Shown here: piece by piece, positions 24,911 through 35,691 of the stretch
Numbering within the stretch: position 1 is the stretch's first letter
Layout of the letters: each line of letters opens with the position of its first letter
Assembly (NCBI GenBank): GCA_930367215.1
Contig: OV884059.1
Span: 66,435,393 to 66,499,392, forward strand
Direction of reading: 5' to 3'
Origin: Pollenia angustigena
Taxonomy: Eukaryota > Arthropoda > Insecta > Diptera > Polleniidae
DNA length: 64,000 bases
Translations under genes and position numbers: made by a program
The notes under the pieces: generated by a model
Told to the model about the DNA's origin: nothing
Seen by the model: the letters and a program-made list of their open reading frames with translations, nothing else
Databases searched by the model: none

Positions 24911-25019
24911 CAAAGTGCGATGCTATTCTCACTTTGCTTAAGGAATCAGCTGTTTCGTTTATTTAAAATTATTTACAAAAAACAAATTAGATGAGGAAAA
25001 TAACTTTATTGAAAATTAA

Positions 25020-25692
25020 ATTGAAAATGTTAAAAACCACAAGTGTCTTTATGATGTAAGAGATGGTTTTTATTATAACCGAAATGTGAAGGAAAGGGCG
25101 TGGAAACAAATTTCAGAAAAGTGTATAAAATGTGATACGTATACATTAATTTCGTTGCAAATTTCTGTTTTTTATTTTTTTGTATTTTCATTATTAAAAA
25201 GTAGCTGATTGCAAACATAGATGGAAGCAATTCGGGGACGTTTTGGTAAGGAAATGAAGAGGCTAAATTGTTCATCAGGTAGCGGTATGTGCTATTTGGA
25301 AGAGTGGAAGTTTCTGCAGTATTTCGTATATGTTTAGTTTTAAATGCGTTTGACAAGTTTTTAGAACACGCGATAATATTGAAGACGTGGATGCGGATTC
25401 CGCATTGGATCATTCAATTTTTAGTGGAGATAGCTTGCAGAGCCCACCAACACCAGCACTTCCAGCTAAAAAGAAGGTAAACGTTTCTCTTGATAGTCTT
25501 TACCAAAAGTTTGGAGAAACTGAAGAAAAACTGCAGCAAAGTTTTTCATCAGAAGCTAATAGCAACCCTTTGGACGATGCCATCTTATACACTGCAAGTT
25601 GTCTGATGAAGGAACTACCAGAGACAGTGAAGGAGGAGTTTCAAGCCCGTATGCTGCAAGAACTTTATCGGCTGCAACGAGAAAATAAATGA
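25020..25692 (+). pseudogene. MADF-BESS protein of the Harbinger element, broken
   Basis: Harbinger elements usually encode a Myb/SANT- or MADF-type protein that helps bring the transposase to DNA. Exon 1 (~25028-25123) shows the MADF signature: 'KNHKCLYDVRDGFYYNR' then 'KERAWKQIS'. A second piece (25202-25275) reads 'ADCKHRWKQF' and, one frame over, 'RFGKEMKRLN', so there is an indel. The last exon follows a 'tttttag' acceptor at 25364 and runs to TGA at 25690-25692. It encodes an acidic linker, 'SPPTPALPAKKK', and a C-terminal BESS-like helix region ('TASCLMKELPETVKEEF', about the last 40 residues). An in-frame TAA lies just before the MADF core. Confidence 0.8.
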
Positions 25693-26458
25693 AATGGATT
25701 TTTTATTTTGAAATTTAGTTTTTTGAAGACATTTTCATTTTTTTTTTACTACTTTGTCATACCTTTCTATTTTAAAATTGTTTTCTTTATAATGTAATTT
25801 TTTATTTGTTTTGGTAATAGTCATGGAGGACAATGTTTTATTTTGAATTTTATCTTTTTGTTTATTTAATAGTCATTGAAGACGTATTTTATTTTGTTTT
25901 TTACTAAATTAGCTTATTTTTAGTATAGTACTTTGAACGTTTGAATTTAACTGAGTTATTGAAACCTTTTTGTGATAAAAACTAAATTAAATATACATAC
26001 CTACATATGTTTTATGTATGTATGTATGTGTTAGTTCTTTAAATATTTGTGTTCCCATTTTTTAAAAATAAAAACCAATGCACGTTTTTATATACATAAA
26101 TTTTGTTTTATTTTTAAAATTTTAATTAAAAGAGTTAAAATTATATACAAAGATACATAAAAATTTTTTTTTTTATTTACACAGTTGAAAAGAAATCACA
26201 CAAATGGTTCCTTATTTCTGTTGAACTTTTTCCGCCGTACTGATGTGAATTTGCTGATGGTGTTATCGATTGAATATTATTTTCAATAGCACCCCGCCAT
26301 GTTCCTTCGTGAAGTTCACCATTTGAATCTTCCCAATGTACAAAATTTGTAGGAATGTAGGAAGATAAATCATTTAGCATTATAAAATTATGCAAAGTAA
26401 CGCAGGCCAATACAATTTTTTCAGCATTTTCCGGAAATAAATGCAAAGTAGTGAGTAA

Positions 26459-26854
26459 AGGCTCAGTTAGTTTTTACTTTCTGTTCTGTAGCGAATCAGC
26501 TGATTTATTTTTGTTATTAAAAACCTGTGAAATTGATTAGTTTTTCTGTTCTGTAGCGGTTCAGTTTGTTAAAATCAAAAACTTGTTAAGTTATTGTAAG
26601 TGACAGCAAAATAAATAATAAAAAATACATATTTATGTTGAAATAAACTATTTTTTGATTTAAAGAATTCATAAAATTTAATTTCTTCAAATTTATTTGC
26701 ATTAAAGTGATTGAAATAAAACATTGGACGGTGCAAAACTAATAAATTTGTCACAAATGGTTGATAAGTTGCTACAGAAAAAGTAACTGTTACAATTTCG
26801 TAACAGAACGGCACGGAACAGAACCGAAACAGAAAGTAAAGACTAATTCTGCCT
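26459..26854. mobile_element. Harbinger-type MITE, 396 bp, TAA duplication
   Basis: The ends are AGGCTCAGTTAGTTTTTACT and (inverse) an AGGCAGAATTAGTCTTTACT version, flanked by TAA at 26456-26458 and 26855-26857. It lies inside a codon of the Harbinger transposase, and removing it with one TAA restores the reading frame. The sister copy is 52949-53131. An ORF at 26575-26814 is not recognisable. Confidence 0.85.
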
Positions 26855-27379
26855 TAAAACTCGCCAACGGGACACTAAAATTCCAAATGCGTTTTCAATT
26901 GTGCGACGAGCACTTGATAACCTTTTATTGAAGATATCTTTTGCAATTGGCAAAAGCTCGCCAGGGTAAGGACGCATTAAATTTGTTCCTAAAGGGAAAG
27001 CCGCATCACCAACAAAAAAAATGTGGAATTTTTAACTGCTTATTTGGCAAGCTTTTAGGTGGAGGAATTTGTAGGGTTTTGTTAAGCAGCCTTCTACCAA
27101 ATTTACTAAAGGTACGTTCAGACTAATGAAATATTTGACAAACATATTTGTTCTGATATTTGCTTCAAACTGTGTGAAACAAAAAAATATTTTGTTTAAT
27201 GTTCACACTAAGCTCAAATATTTGACAATTTTTGTTTGTTAAAACAGTTGGCAAATAGTGTCAAATAAAATAAATGAAATCATGTTTGCCATGCGTTCAG
27301 ACTTAGACAAATATTTGCATCAAATAATAATTTAATGAAAGTGTTCAAAAATTAAAATCTATTTCACAAAAAGTAAAAA

Positions 27380-27870
27380 TTGCCAAATTAGCGGAAATTT
27401 GCAAAAATTTGCTAATAGCGGTATTATAGCAAAGCCTAATAGTTATTCAAAATCGTTAAATCTGCAAAGAATCACAGAAAGAAATCGCTTCTATCATAAA
27501 CATGGCTAAAATTCGCGAAAAATTGCAAACTTGGAAACAAACCCTAAAAGTTTTTTGAAATCGCTTAATCGGTTAAAAAATACAAAATGTCGGGGACAAC
27601 AAAAAAAAAAAATTTGCAAAAATAGCGAAAATTCGCGAACAATTTTAACATTTCAAATAAAACGATGAAATTTATTAAAAGTGCCTAAAACTATAAGGAA
27701 TGGCAAAAATTCTATAAAAATTGCTAAATTAGCAGAAATTTGCAAAAATTTGGCAATAGCAACATGATAAGAAAGTCTAATAATTATAAAAAATCTTTAA
27801 AACTGTAAAGAATCCGAAAACTTACAAGAAAAAATGCTTCCATTGGTAACATGGCTTAAATTATTTGTCG
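27380..27870 (+). repeat. ~341-bp direct repeat
   Basis: 'aaatttgcaaaaatttg' preceded by a gc(c/t)aaattagc block appears at about 27381 and again at 27722. It is followed in each case by an '(a)gaaa(a)aat/cgcttc' and '(t)aacatggct' block (27487-27510 and 27835-27855). Divergence is roughly 20% by eye. Confidence 0.6.
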
Positions 27871-28054
27871 TTGTTTGCTCTTACAATTTGTTTGTTATAT
27901 CAAATAAATGTTTGCTCAAAAACTACTAAAATATTTGATTTGTTGTGTTCACACTATGTTCACATTGGACAAATATTTGTTTTCCGGCAAATACTTTTAT
28001 TTGCTCAAAATCAGCTGTTATTTTATTTGACACTCGAAAATATTTTGTGTTCAG

Positions 28055-28701
28055 TAGTGCGATTCACTAACTTTTATAACGACAATCGAATCGTTAAAAT
28101 AAGTATAACGAAAATTTATCGAATATGCTATTCTGTAAAATTTTTAACGATATTCGCTGTCGTTTAAAGTCAGCTGTTAATTTAAGCAATTTTTTTGTCG
28201 TTATCTTAGCGACAATAATTTAGTTTGTGTTTATTTTATCGATCAAATGTTTTTTATGTTTAAAATAGCTTACATACATTCAAAGATATATTCATATGTA
28301 TATGTATGAACAAAAACAAAATAATAAATTAAAAATTTCCAAAAAGAAAGCAAATTAAGAACAAAAATTAAATTCTAAATGTAAAATTCACAAAAAAAAT
28401 ATAAAACCACAAATTAACCCTTCGTCTTACTTATGAGTCTGGCCAGACCTTTTTCAATGCATTTTGAATGAAAAAACATATGTAATAAGGGGGGTTAAGA
28501 ACAATTTCATATGTTTTTATTTTATTCTCTTTTGTGCTTTTCGTTTTTTTTTAACATTTTGTAGACAGAGATGTTACAAAAAAACAGCTGTGTACTATCG
28601 TTAAAAAAAATTACAGAATCACACTATCGTTACTGCAAGCGAATATAAATGTCGACAAATATTATGATTGTCGGATCGTTAAAAGTTAGTGAATCGCACC
28701 A
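28055..28701. mobile_element. CAG-flanked MITE, copy 1 (647 bp)
   Basis: The ends are TAGTGCGATTCACTAACTTT and the inverse of TGGTGCGATTCACTAACTTT, with CAG directly outside both (28052-28054, 28702-28704). Inside, inverted subterminal blocks of the form 'taacgataatcgaatcg' and 'ctgtcgtttaaa' are present. So is a conserved single block, 'gagtctggccagaccttttt', near 28437. Copy 2, in opposite orientation, is 51381-52031. No coding capacity. Confidence 0.88.
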
Positions 28702-29943
28702 CAGACTACGTTAGTGAAATATTTGATGTTTGCTACCAAATATTTCATCAGTCTGAATGCCTGTGGATAAAATAAAGTAACATTTAAATTAAATCCAAAT
28801 AGTTGTTATAAAGAATTTCTTACCACCATCACTCTGGCTTCCATAGGCTCCGATATCTATATGGGTAAATTGATATCGGGCATCACATGCTGCTAACAGG
28901 ACAATGGAAAACATTTTTTTGTATGAGAAAAACTGGCAGCCGCTATTAGGAGGACATTGGATGGCAATATGTTTGCCATCAATTGCTCCAATACAGTTAG
29001 ACATATTCCATAGCTGCCAAAAGTCTTCTTAGATTTTCTTATAATCGTTTTCGTTAGGCTCACACCTCAAATCACCACAGTTGTCTCAAGAACAATCTGC
29101 CGAACAGTTTCCTTGCCTAACTTAAACGACCATGCCAATGATTGAAAAGAGTTTCCTTGTGTCAAATATCAAAAAAATGGTTATGGTTACTTCTTAATTT
29201 TAAATAAAAAAAAGCTTACAGCAATGTTACGGCCAAACGGCATTCTGCCTGCACGGGTTCTCTCAATGAATACTTTGCAAGGAACGGCTAAACAAGTTCA
29301 AGAAAAAGCTCATATACCCGTGGCATCATTCGCGTGTATATAAAAAATTGTTGGTGATCAATCTCCTTCATCATTAGAAACGTCCGTACGAAGAATCCAT
29401 TCTTCTTCCTGTCACGATTTATTTCCCTTACTGAACAGGAGCGTTTTCTTTTCGGTGTTATTTCACTTATTTCTTGAAGAACACTTAATCCATCCAATGC
29501 ACATTTCAAAAATGTTACCGCTTTACTTTAAATATTTTAGTTTTTTATTCATTTTTTTCACAATAATAACAAAATCTCTATTTTCAATGTTCAACGATTA
29601 AATGCTTCAGTGTTGCATTTTTAAGTACCTTTTTATTTATATGTTTATTTGCTTTTTAAATGAATAAAAAAATAACATATATCTGCTTGTTTATTGTAGT
29701 ATATTTATAAGTTGTAAACATTCAACAAAATGTTCAATTATTGATATATAAAAGAAATAAAAAAATTAAATAGGTTAGCAAAACTACAAAAGTTTGCAAC
29801 TAAGCGTAGATGAAATTAAAGTTCAAAAAGTACAATATAGGCACCACAATGTTGTGAATAATTTTCTTAAGCATTTGACATGCTTTTCGTTGATTTTTGA
29901 CAGTACCTTAAGCTAGCATAATCATATTATAGTTAGCCCTTTA

Positions 29944-31927
29944 CACTCTTAGCCGACGATTTGTACTTGCAAGAGGTAAACATTTATTTTGCTCAATGAT
30001 TTTGGGTATAGTCTAGATTAGGGGATCTAATCGTATTTAAGGCACTCATTTTTATGATTTAATTTAAGCTTAAGTTTGACATCAACATTTTCAAAAACTT
30101 AGCTTTTCACTCGGTCTACAGCATTAATTTTAGGCTTTTTGAAAATTGACTCATTTACTGGGAGTGGTTTTTTTAGTTGTGCTCAACAATGTGCGAAATA
30201 CGTGATACAATCTGGAGGCTTAAGTTTGTTTTTAACAACTGCAAATTTGACCTCGTCAACTTCATTAAATACGCACTTTATAAAATTCATGTGGAAATTT
30301 TGTATATATTTGTTTTTATGTTAATTTTTTTAAATAATAGTGATTCGCAGTATTATTTTATTTTTATTTTACACTCATTCAGATATTCATTCAATCCGTT
30401 AACGTTTCAAATAAAAAGCATAAACAAAAAAAACAAACTTTCGTTTTTTATATTTCTACCGTTACACCCCGTTGAATCGTAGACAAAGCATTATGTATTT
30501 TGTGTTTTAGGTTTTTGGCAATACATATTGGCTTTTTTTTCTTTAGTTCTTGTTTTTGAAATTAAGACAACAAAAACAATAACAAGAAGCGAACTGAGCA
30601 GCGAATATCAGACACATAAAAAAATGACAAACTTTTGATTTCATTTTGTACGTGTTTTATGCCAAATTTCAATATTATTCTGCACTGAGTATCGGTATGA
30701 GTTTTAGCGTGTTTGTCTGTTTCCCAGTTGACCACGTCTGTTAGACATCCTCGAATTCGGATCACGAAAATATAAATTTCTACACGACATCTGAGCGACA
30801 ACCAGAAGAGACCGTCAACGATATTTTCAAACAAGTCGCTCTTTTTGACGTTCAGTCGATACAAAAGGTTATATAGAGGCCAATGTCGTCTACTTTGTCG
30901 TCAACTACAAAAATTACTAATAACATTACCAATATTAAACATAATTCGTAGATTCACAAGGTAGTTATAAAGTCATATGTCATAAAATAGTAACACGAAA
31001 AAATATGACTACTGTGAGCAACCCCTCATTATTAAGTGTGCTTTTTTAAATTTCATTCTCTGATAAGAAAAAAAAAATAATTTCAAATATTTTATGGAAG
31101 AACACCAAGAACAAGGCGAAAGGACAGTTGGTAGGATTGGTGCGAACGCGATTACATTTTTGCTTTAATAAAAAAAATGCATTTTATTCAATTTATTAAT
31201 AAAGCAAATAAAATCCTACCTTCAATTTTAATTGAAATAAAAAAATGTTTTCTTCGCTCATAACACTCTTAACAATAACAAATTCCAAAACCAGAATGTT
31301 GAGTTGGAAGAATTTAATACATTCTGCTACCATTCTAGTGACTGCAGTGATGAAATAGCCTTTCGAATTTCAAAGGCTAACCAGTCGTATGAAATCTTAC
31401 GATATTTAACTCTTCTATGAAACCGGTACTCCTTTGCGCAAGTGAATCTTGGATGACCACATCGCATGATATTAATACAATCCAGGTATTCAGCAACCGC
31501 TCTCTGCGAAGAATATTCAAAATATTTTGTACTAACACCATCGGCAACACACAACTATGGGAGCAGACATCCATAATTAATTAATAATAATAATTAACAA
31601 TAAGGGGCGTTGGATTGATTATATGCTCTGCAGACCAGTGGGCGACACTACAAAAGCTGATTTAGACCGGAGTTCCCATGGTAATACACGTAGAGTTGGA
31701 CGCCCGTCGCACACGCAAAATAGAATCAAAAATCTCTCAAAGTGGCCTAAGCTGGAGATATAATAAACATCTTTCATCAAATAGGACCGAATGAAAAGAG
31801 TTCGTTGTGACCTTTTGTTCCTTTTAGGAACCACTGGACATAATACATATACTTATGTAGCATTCAACTACGGCAGAAGATGACTTTGAATTTCATATTA
31901 TCGTTCAAAGCTTTTTTATAATGCAAC
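29944..31927. other. Non-coding stretch
   Basis: I see no supported gene. Overlapping minus-strand frames of 60-100 codons at 30562-31834 lack domains. 'gtcgtctactttgtcgtcaa' at 30885 and 'gacaatgtcgctcatcc' at 32494, on the far side of the next element, are short phrases shared with the foldback families at 1-5700. Confidence 0.5.
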
Positions 31928-31929
31928 TA

Positions 31930-32447
31930 CAGTCAAATCCCGATAATTCGTACCCCGATAAATCGTAATTCCCGATAATTCGTAATAAACTGTCGGTCCC
32001 TTGAAAAAATCTCGTTAATTCGTAAAATTTCCATACATTTTGGTCCGCTAATTCGTAATTTTTTTCAAATAAAATCTTCTTTACCTCTTCTAAATCGTAA
32101 TTGTTTGCTTATTACCACTTATAATTCGTAATAAAAACAACAGAAACATGGAAAGAATGATTTTTTGTTTACCGCTATTTTTTGCGTGGGTTTTTGCTAT
32201 TGCTTGTGTGTGTGTTTATTTTCTTAAGATCAGTTTGTTACATGAATAATTTTTATATATTTTATTTTTAACAATTGTTTTTTATGTTTTTTTTTTTATC
32301 GTTTTAGTAAATAAATTGAAAAACCCCGTTAATTCGTATTTATTTTATTTTAACCCCGTTAAATCGAAACCCCGCTAAATCGAAAACCCCTATAATTCGT
32401 AAGAAATGGCCGGTCCCTTGCGATTACGAATTATCGGGATTCTACTG
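31930..32447. mobile_element. pogo/Tigger-like MITE, 518 bp
   Basis: The ends CAGTCAAATCCCGATAATTC and (inverse) CAGTAGAATCCCGATAATTC have TA outside both (31928-31929, 32448-32449). The core ATAATTCGTA / GTTAATTCGTA / CTAAATCGAA is iterated at least eight times within 150 bp of each end. The interior is AT-rich. It has the same design as 8097-10563, where the iterated core is CGCTTAAATG. Confidence 0.88.
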
Positions 32448-32449
32448 TA

Positions 32450-33119
32450 TTAAGACAAAGTCGTTTAAACTGTCCCGATGGAGACAACTTAAAAGACAAT
32501 GTCGCTCATCCCTTATTTCATAAAGTTTGATAGGGGACACCAAAAAAGAATAATTGTCTTCTAGAAAACCTTAACGATAGGGGACATTTCGTGCGTCAAT
32601 CTGGCCAACTCGATTTTGTTAAACTCTTTTTCGTTTGTAACAATGTCTGCATTTTCTGTTGCCTCTTCTTCCACTTCTTCAATCCGAACGGCAATACCGT
32701 AAGCAGAAAATTTAATAGCAACAGAAACAGTAAAAATGAAAACCTTACAGGAGCCAAGAAGAAAACATCAAGTAGAGAAAAAAAATCACAACATTAATGT
32801 CAATTGCGTTTTTCCTTACAATTTTGTTGTCTTCATGTTTATTATTCTACTGTTTGGCATTTTATCATCGCACCTCTCGGAGTTTTTTTCTACTTATGAT
32901 TAAAATTAATTGCATTGGTCGTTCGTACCTACATAGTTGTTGTTGTAGTAACTACAACTTACCAATTAAAATGTCCAAGTGTTAAACGATCAAAATAACT
33001 TTAAATAATGAAGAATGCTTTTCATGCAAAAGCGATTAATGAAAATACATATAGGGTGTTTTTTTAGCTGCATGAGTACTTAAAATGATAATGCAAGACA
33101 GAAATATTGTTGAAATTAA
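32450..33119. other. Non-coding stretch
   Basis: I see no domain in the two adjacent plus-strand open frames (32591-32797 and 32797-32985). They could be the 5' part of the retrotransposon that follows, but the sequence does not show it. Confidence 0.4.
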
Positions 33120-33337
33120 ATGTTTTCTTATTATAATAGATTCCCAATGGAGTGGAAAAATGCCAAAATTATTCCAATACCTAAAACCGGATCAGAATAT
33201 CGTCCAATTGCAATTCTGCCATATCTTTCTAAAGTTTTTGAAAATTTATTGCATAAACAAATTTATGAGCATGTCAATGCTAACAATTTATTAACTGATC
33301 GCCAATCTGGATTTAGACCACAACGTAGCTGTATTAC
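33120..33337 (+). pseudogene. Non-LTR retrotransposon reverse transcriptase, N-terminal fragment
   Basis: It encodes the start of a jockey-like reverse transcriptase domain: 'WKNAKIIPIPKTGSEYRPIA' followed by 'LPYLSKVFENLL' and 'NNLLTDRQSGFRPQRSC'. These are the fingers-region blocks that precede the catalytic aspartates. The frame ends at 33337, where a hAT element is inserted. The C-terminal part of what is probably the same copy lies at 40313-41032. The palm region with the catalytic residues is missing between them, so it is dead. There is no endonuclease region upstream. Confidence 0.88.
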
Positions 33338-34039
33338 TAGGGATGAAACGATACCTCTAAGGTATCGATACTTTTACTCGATGTGGTATAGCTCGTAAAG
33401 TATCGATACGTACTTAGAATCGAAAAAAAAGTATCGATACTTAGTTACTTGTATGGGTACTTGTATCGGTTTGTATGATTTAAAAACGTTCTTATTAGTG
33501 TTTTATTACCATACAATAAAATAAGAACTTCGACCTATTAGAATTTTTGTGCAAAACGATAAGTGTAAAGATTGAGGCCACTTTTAGTTACCACCTAGTA
33601 CCAATTTCCTTTCAAAAAATCTTTTTTATCTTAGGAAACAAAATTTTATAGAACGTTCAGGATAACAACCTTCATTCACCTTTTATTCCAGAAATCAACA
33701 ATGTCACTATGAATTTATCTTAAATTTAAATATGTATTTTTAGTTCCTTTCAATAATTTCTCAAGCTCAAGGTCCGTTTTATATAAAGAATATTTATTTA
33801 AAATTTATCCAATATTTCGCTATCTCAATGGATAGCTTCTTCATGGATTTTTTGGTTTTTTTATATTTCAAAAAAAAAATTTCAAAAAAAGGAAATAATA
33901 TTAAAAAGGTCGAAGAAATTAAGCTAAATAATTTATGTATTTTATTTTTAAATTGATAAATATATAATAAAGGGTGGTAAAACCATAATCCATGATGTTA
34001 ATTGTGAGTCACACCGTAACGTCAAGTTTTTTGCGCAAC

Positions 34040-34425
34040 TTAAATTGACCAATGTTTGTTTCAGTATTTGACAACTTCGATTATTGAGAGGTACACAATT
34101 GAGCAGCGCGCTAAGATTAATAAAGCCTTTTACGAAAATGGGTGTTCAATCAAAATGCATTTAATGCACATCGTGATTTTTTTGGTCAGTATAATCGACC
34201 AAATGTTTCCACAATCGGGAGAATTGCGCGTAAATTTCAGCAAACCGGGTCTGAAGGAAATGGGAAAATATATGTGCATGCTCCCCAGTTAGTTCTGCGG
34301 CTGGCGGCGTCTTCGAAAATGAGGTCGGCCAAGCAATTATCGTGAATGGTGTTCGCTATCTCGGATAATAACGGACTTCCTATAGGCAGAAATTGAGGAA
34401 GTGGACCTAGACGATATGTGGATTA
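34040..34425 (+). pseudogene. Tc1/mariner-type transposase fragment
   Basis: Spread over shifting frames are 'YTIEQRAKI' (34088), 'ENGCSI', 'NAHRDFFGQYNRPNVSTIGR' and 'ARKFQQTGS' (34160-34240). This is the N-terminal helix-turn-helix of an insect DDE_3/DUF4817-like transposase. 'ITDFL', then 'AEIEEVDLDDMW' (34370-34421) follows, the block just before the second catalytic aspartate. It is cut at 34425 by the next element. At least two frameshifts and an internal deletion are present. Confidence 0.7.
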
Positions 34426-35691
34426 TAGGTGTGGACCCGGGATTCGGGATTTTTAATTCAAAAAAATGGATCCCGGGACGAATCGGGATTTTTCGGGATT
34501 TCATATATAAAAGCCAATTTTAAAATTCATATAATTATAATTTAATGTTTATGTATAAGAATTAAAACAAATTAATTCATGAAGAAAATTAAACTCATTA
34601 CAAAATAAAACAGTTTAATTTATTCTTTTAAAGTAATATGGAAGGAAGTATTATGTATTAAAACTTTAATTTTAAAAAGATTCTTAAACAAAAAGCAATT
34701 TCACTTTTTGGTAATACAAAATTTTAATTTCAAAAGATTTTGCTATTCGTGCTTAATTCCCAGTTTTTATTCTTGATAAAAACACTTGAAATTTATTGTT
34801 GATGGGATAAGCTATTCCTATGCGCATTTCACTGGTTGCTTAGGCAAGATCGTCAGGAAACTTCATCCATAAAGATTTTAGAAAAACTAAAGATATTACG
34901 CCAGATATTAGAGGAGAATGTAAAATGAGATAAACCCACTGTTTATTGTTGATGTGTTTTGTTTAAACTTTGATATTGTTACAAGTAGAACTGTTGCTTA
35001 TAAGTCTTATACGTTTAACAGTTTTATTTGGTTTAATATCTTTAGTTTTTCTAAAATCTTAATGGATGAAGTTTCCTGATGATCTGGCCTAAGCAACCAG
35101 TGAAATGCGCATAGGAATAGCTTATCCCATCAACAATAAATTTCAAGTGTTTTTATCAAGAATAAAAACAGGGAATTAGGCACGAATAACGAAATATTTT
35201 GAAATTAAGATTCCTAAACAAATTAATGACGTCAGATAATTGATACCGTATTTTATCGCAAACATATGCTGCCGACGAAACCAATATTCGCATTCAACAC
35301 TTCTGGGTGGTATCGTAAATAAATAACTACTTATATGCTATATGACAATATTTAATTTATTTTATTTCAATTATATATATGCAAGTATTAATCTAATAAA
35401 ATAAACTTATATGTGTCAAAAGACTTTTGGTAGAACCCCCTAAAGTTGTAAACACCTTTTTGCACAACTTGCATTTTGCGTGCGCAGTTCTATTATCATC
35501 CACTTAGAAAAAAGACCCACCATCTGATTTTATTCACTTGTGACTTTTTTTGTAACCAGTTAAAAATTAGATTCATGGCCAGTATGATTTAATATTTTAT
35601 ATCATACATATATTTATATCAAACCCCGGGATTCGGGACTTAAATTTTTAGAATAATCCCGGGTTTTCGGTATTCGGGATTGGCATCCCTA
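34426..35691. mobile_element. hAT-like element with CCCGGGATTCGGGA motifs
   Basis: The right end reads ATTGGCATCCCTA, i.e. TAGGGATGCCAATCCCG in the other direction, as in the MITE 57217-57354. The left end TAGGTGTGGACCCGGGATTC is a diverged version. Iterated 'cgggattttt' and 'atcccggg' lie near both ends. No clean TSD. In the middle is a ~170-bp inverted pair (34730-34901 and 35030-35212) around a 130-bp spacer. No protein recognised. Confidence 0.65.

Larger units (their letters stand above)
27113..28760. mobile_element. Element with GTTCAGACTNATGAAATATT ends, inserted in transposase exon
   Basis: 'cgttcagactaatgaaatat' (27115) is inverted as 'atatttcatcagtctgaatg' (ending ~28759). Motifs AAATATTTG and GTTCACACT/GTTCAGACT recur near both ends (27176, 27206, 27288, 27945, 27959). 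A ~341-bp direct repeat lies inside. The exact ends and TSD are not clear because the host codons at the junction are few. It is interrupted by the CAG-flanked MITE 28055-28701. No coding region is recognised. Confidence 0.65.
26177..29509 (-). pseudogene. PIF/Harbinger DDE transposase (DDE_Tnp_4 type), broken
   Basis: The N-terminal exon (29220-29509) has the helical region ending 'RVYELFLELV', a TAG stop, then 'PFLAKYSLREPVQ' and a gtaagc donor. The next exon (~28824-29155) has 'AWSFKLGKETVRQIV', a frameshift and a stop. It then holds the first catalytic region 'CIGAIDGKH' and the second, 'DIGAYGSQSDGG', followed by a gtaaga donor. After a 63-bp intron the exon is cut by the 27113-28760 insertion. 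It resumes with 'FGRRLLN', 'FVGDAAFPL' and the third acidic block '[13 protein letters not shown]' (26865-27105). It is cut again at the TTA of 'RWRVL' by a MITE, then ends with 'VLACVTLHNFI' and the stop at 26177. The order matches intact Harbinger nucleases. Confidence 0.93.
24583..29940. mobile_element. PIF/Harbinger element with both genes, degraded and invaded
   Basis: The ends AGGGCTAACTATAAT and (inverse) ATTATAGTTAGCCCT are flanked by TTA at 24580-24582 and 29941-29943, the TWA duplication of PIF/Harbinger. It carries the expected pair of convergent genes: a MADF-BESS DNA-binding protein on the plus strand (25020-25692) and a DDE nuclease on the minus strand (26177-29509). Subterminal CTTAAGCAAATGTGCG-type blocks lie inside the left end. 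Insertions within it are a hAT-like MITE (24716-24910), a Harbinger MITE (26459-26854), and a larger element (27113-28760) itself invaded at 28055-28701. Without these, the element would be about 3.1 kb. Confidence 0.93.

Noticed and set aside
25030..25413. 127-codon minus-strand frame in the Harbinger element
   Set aside because: It is antisense to the MADF exons, which explain the sequence better.
30139..30482. Overlapping frames of 61 and 101 codons
   Set aside because: Hydrophobic, AT-driven text without domains or conserved start context.
34418..34425. Possible 8-bp TSD for the 34426-35691 element (gtggatta against gtgtttac)
   Set aside because: Too many mismatches to call a duplication; ends were placed by TIR similarity only.
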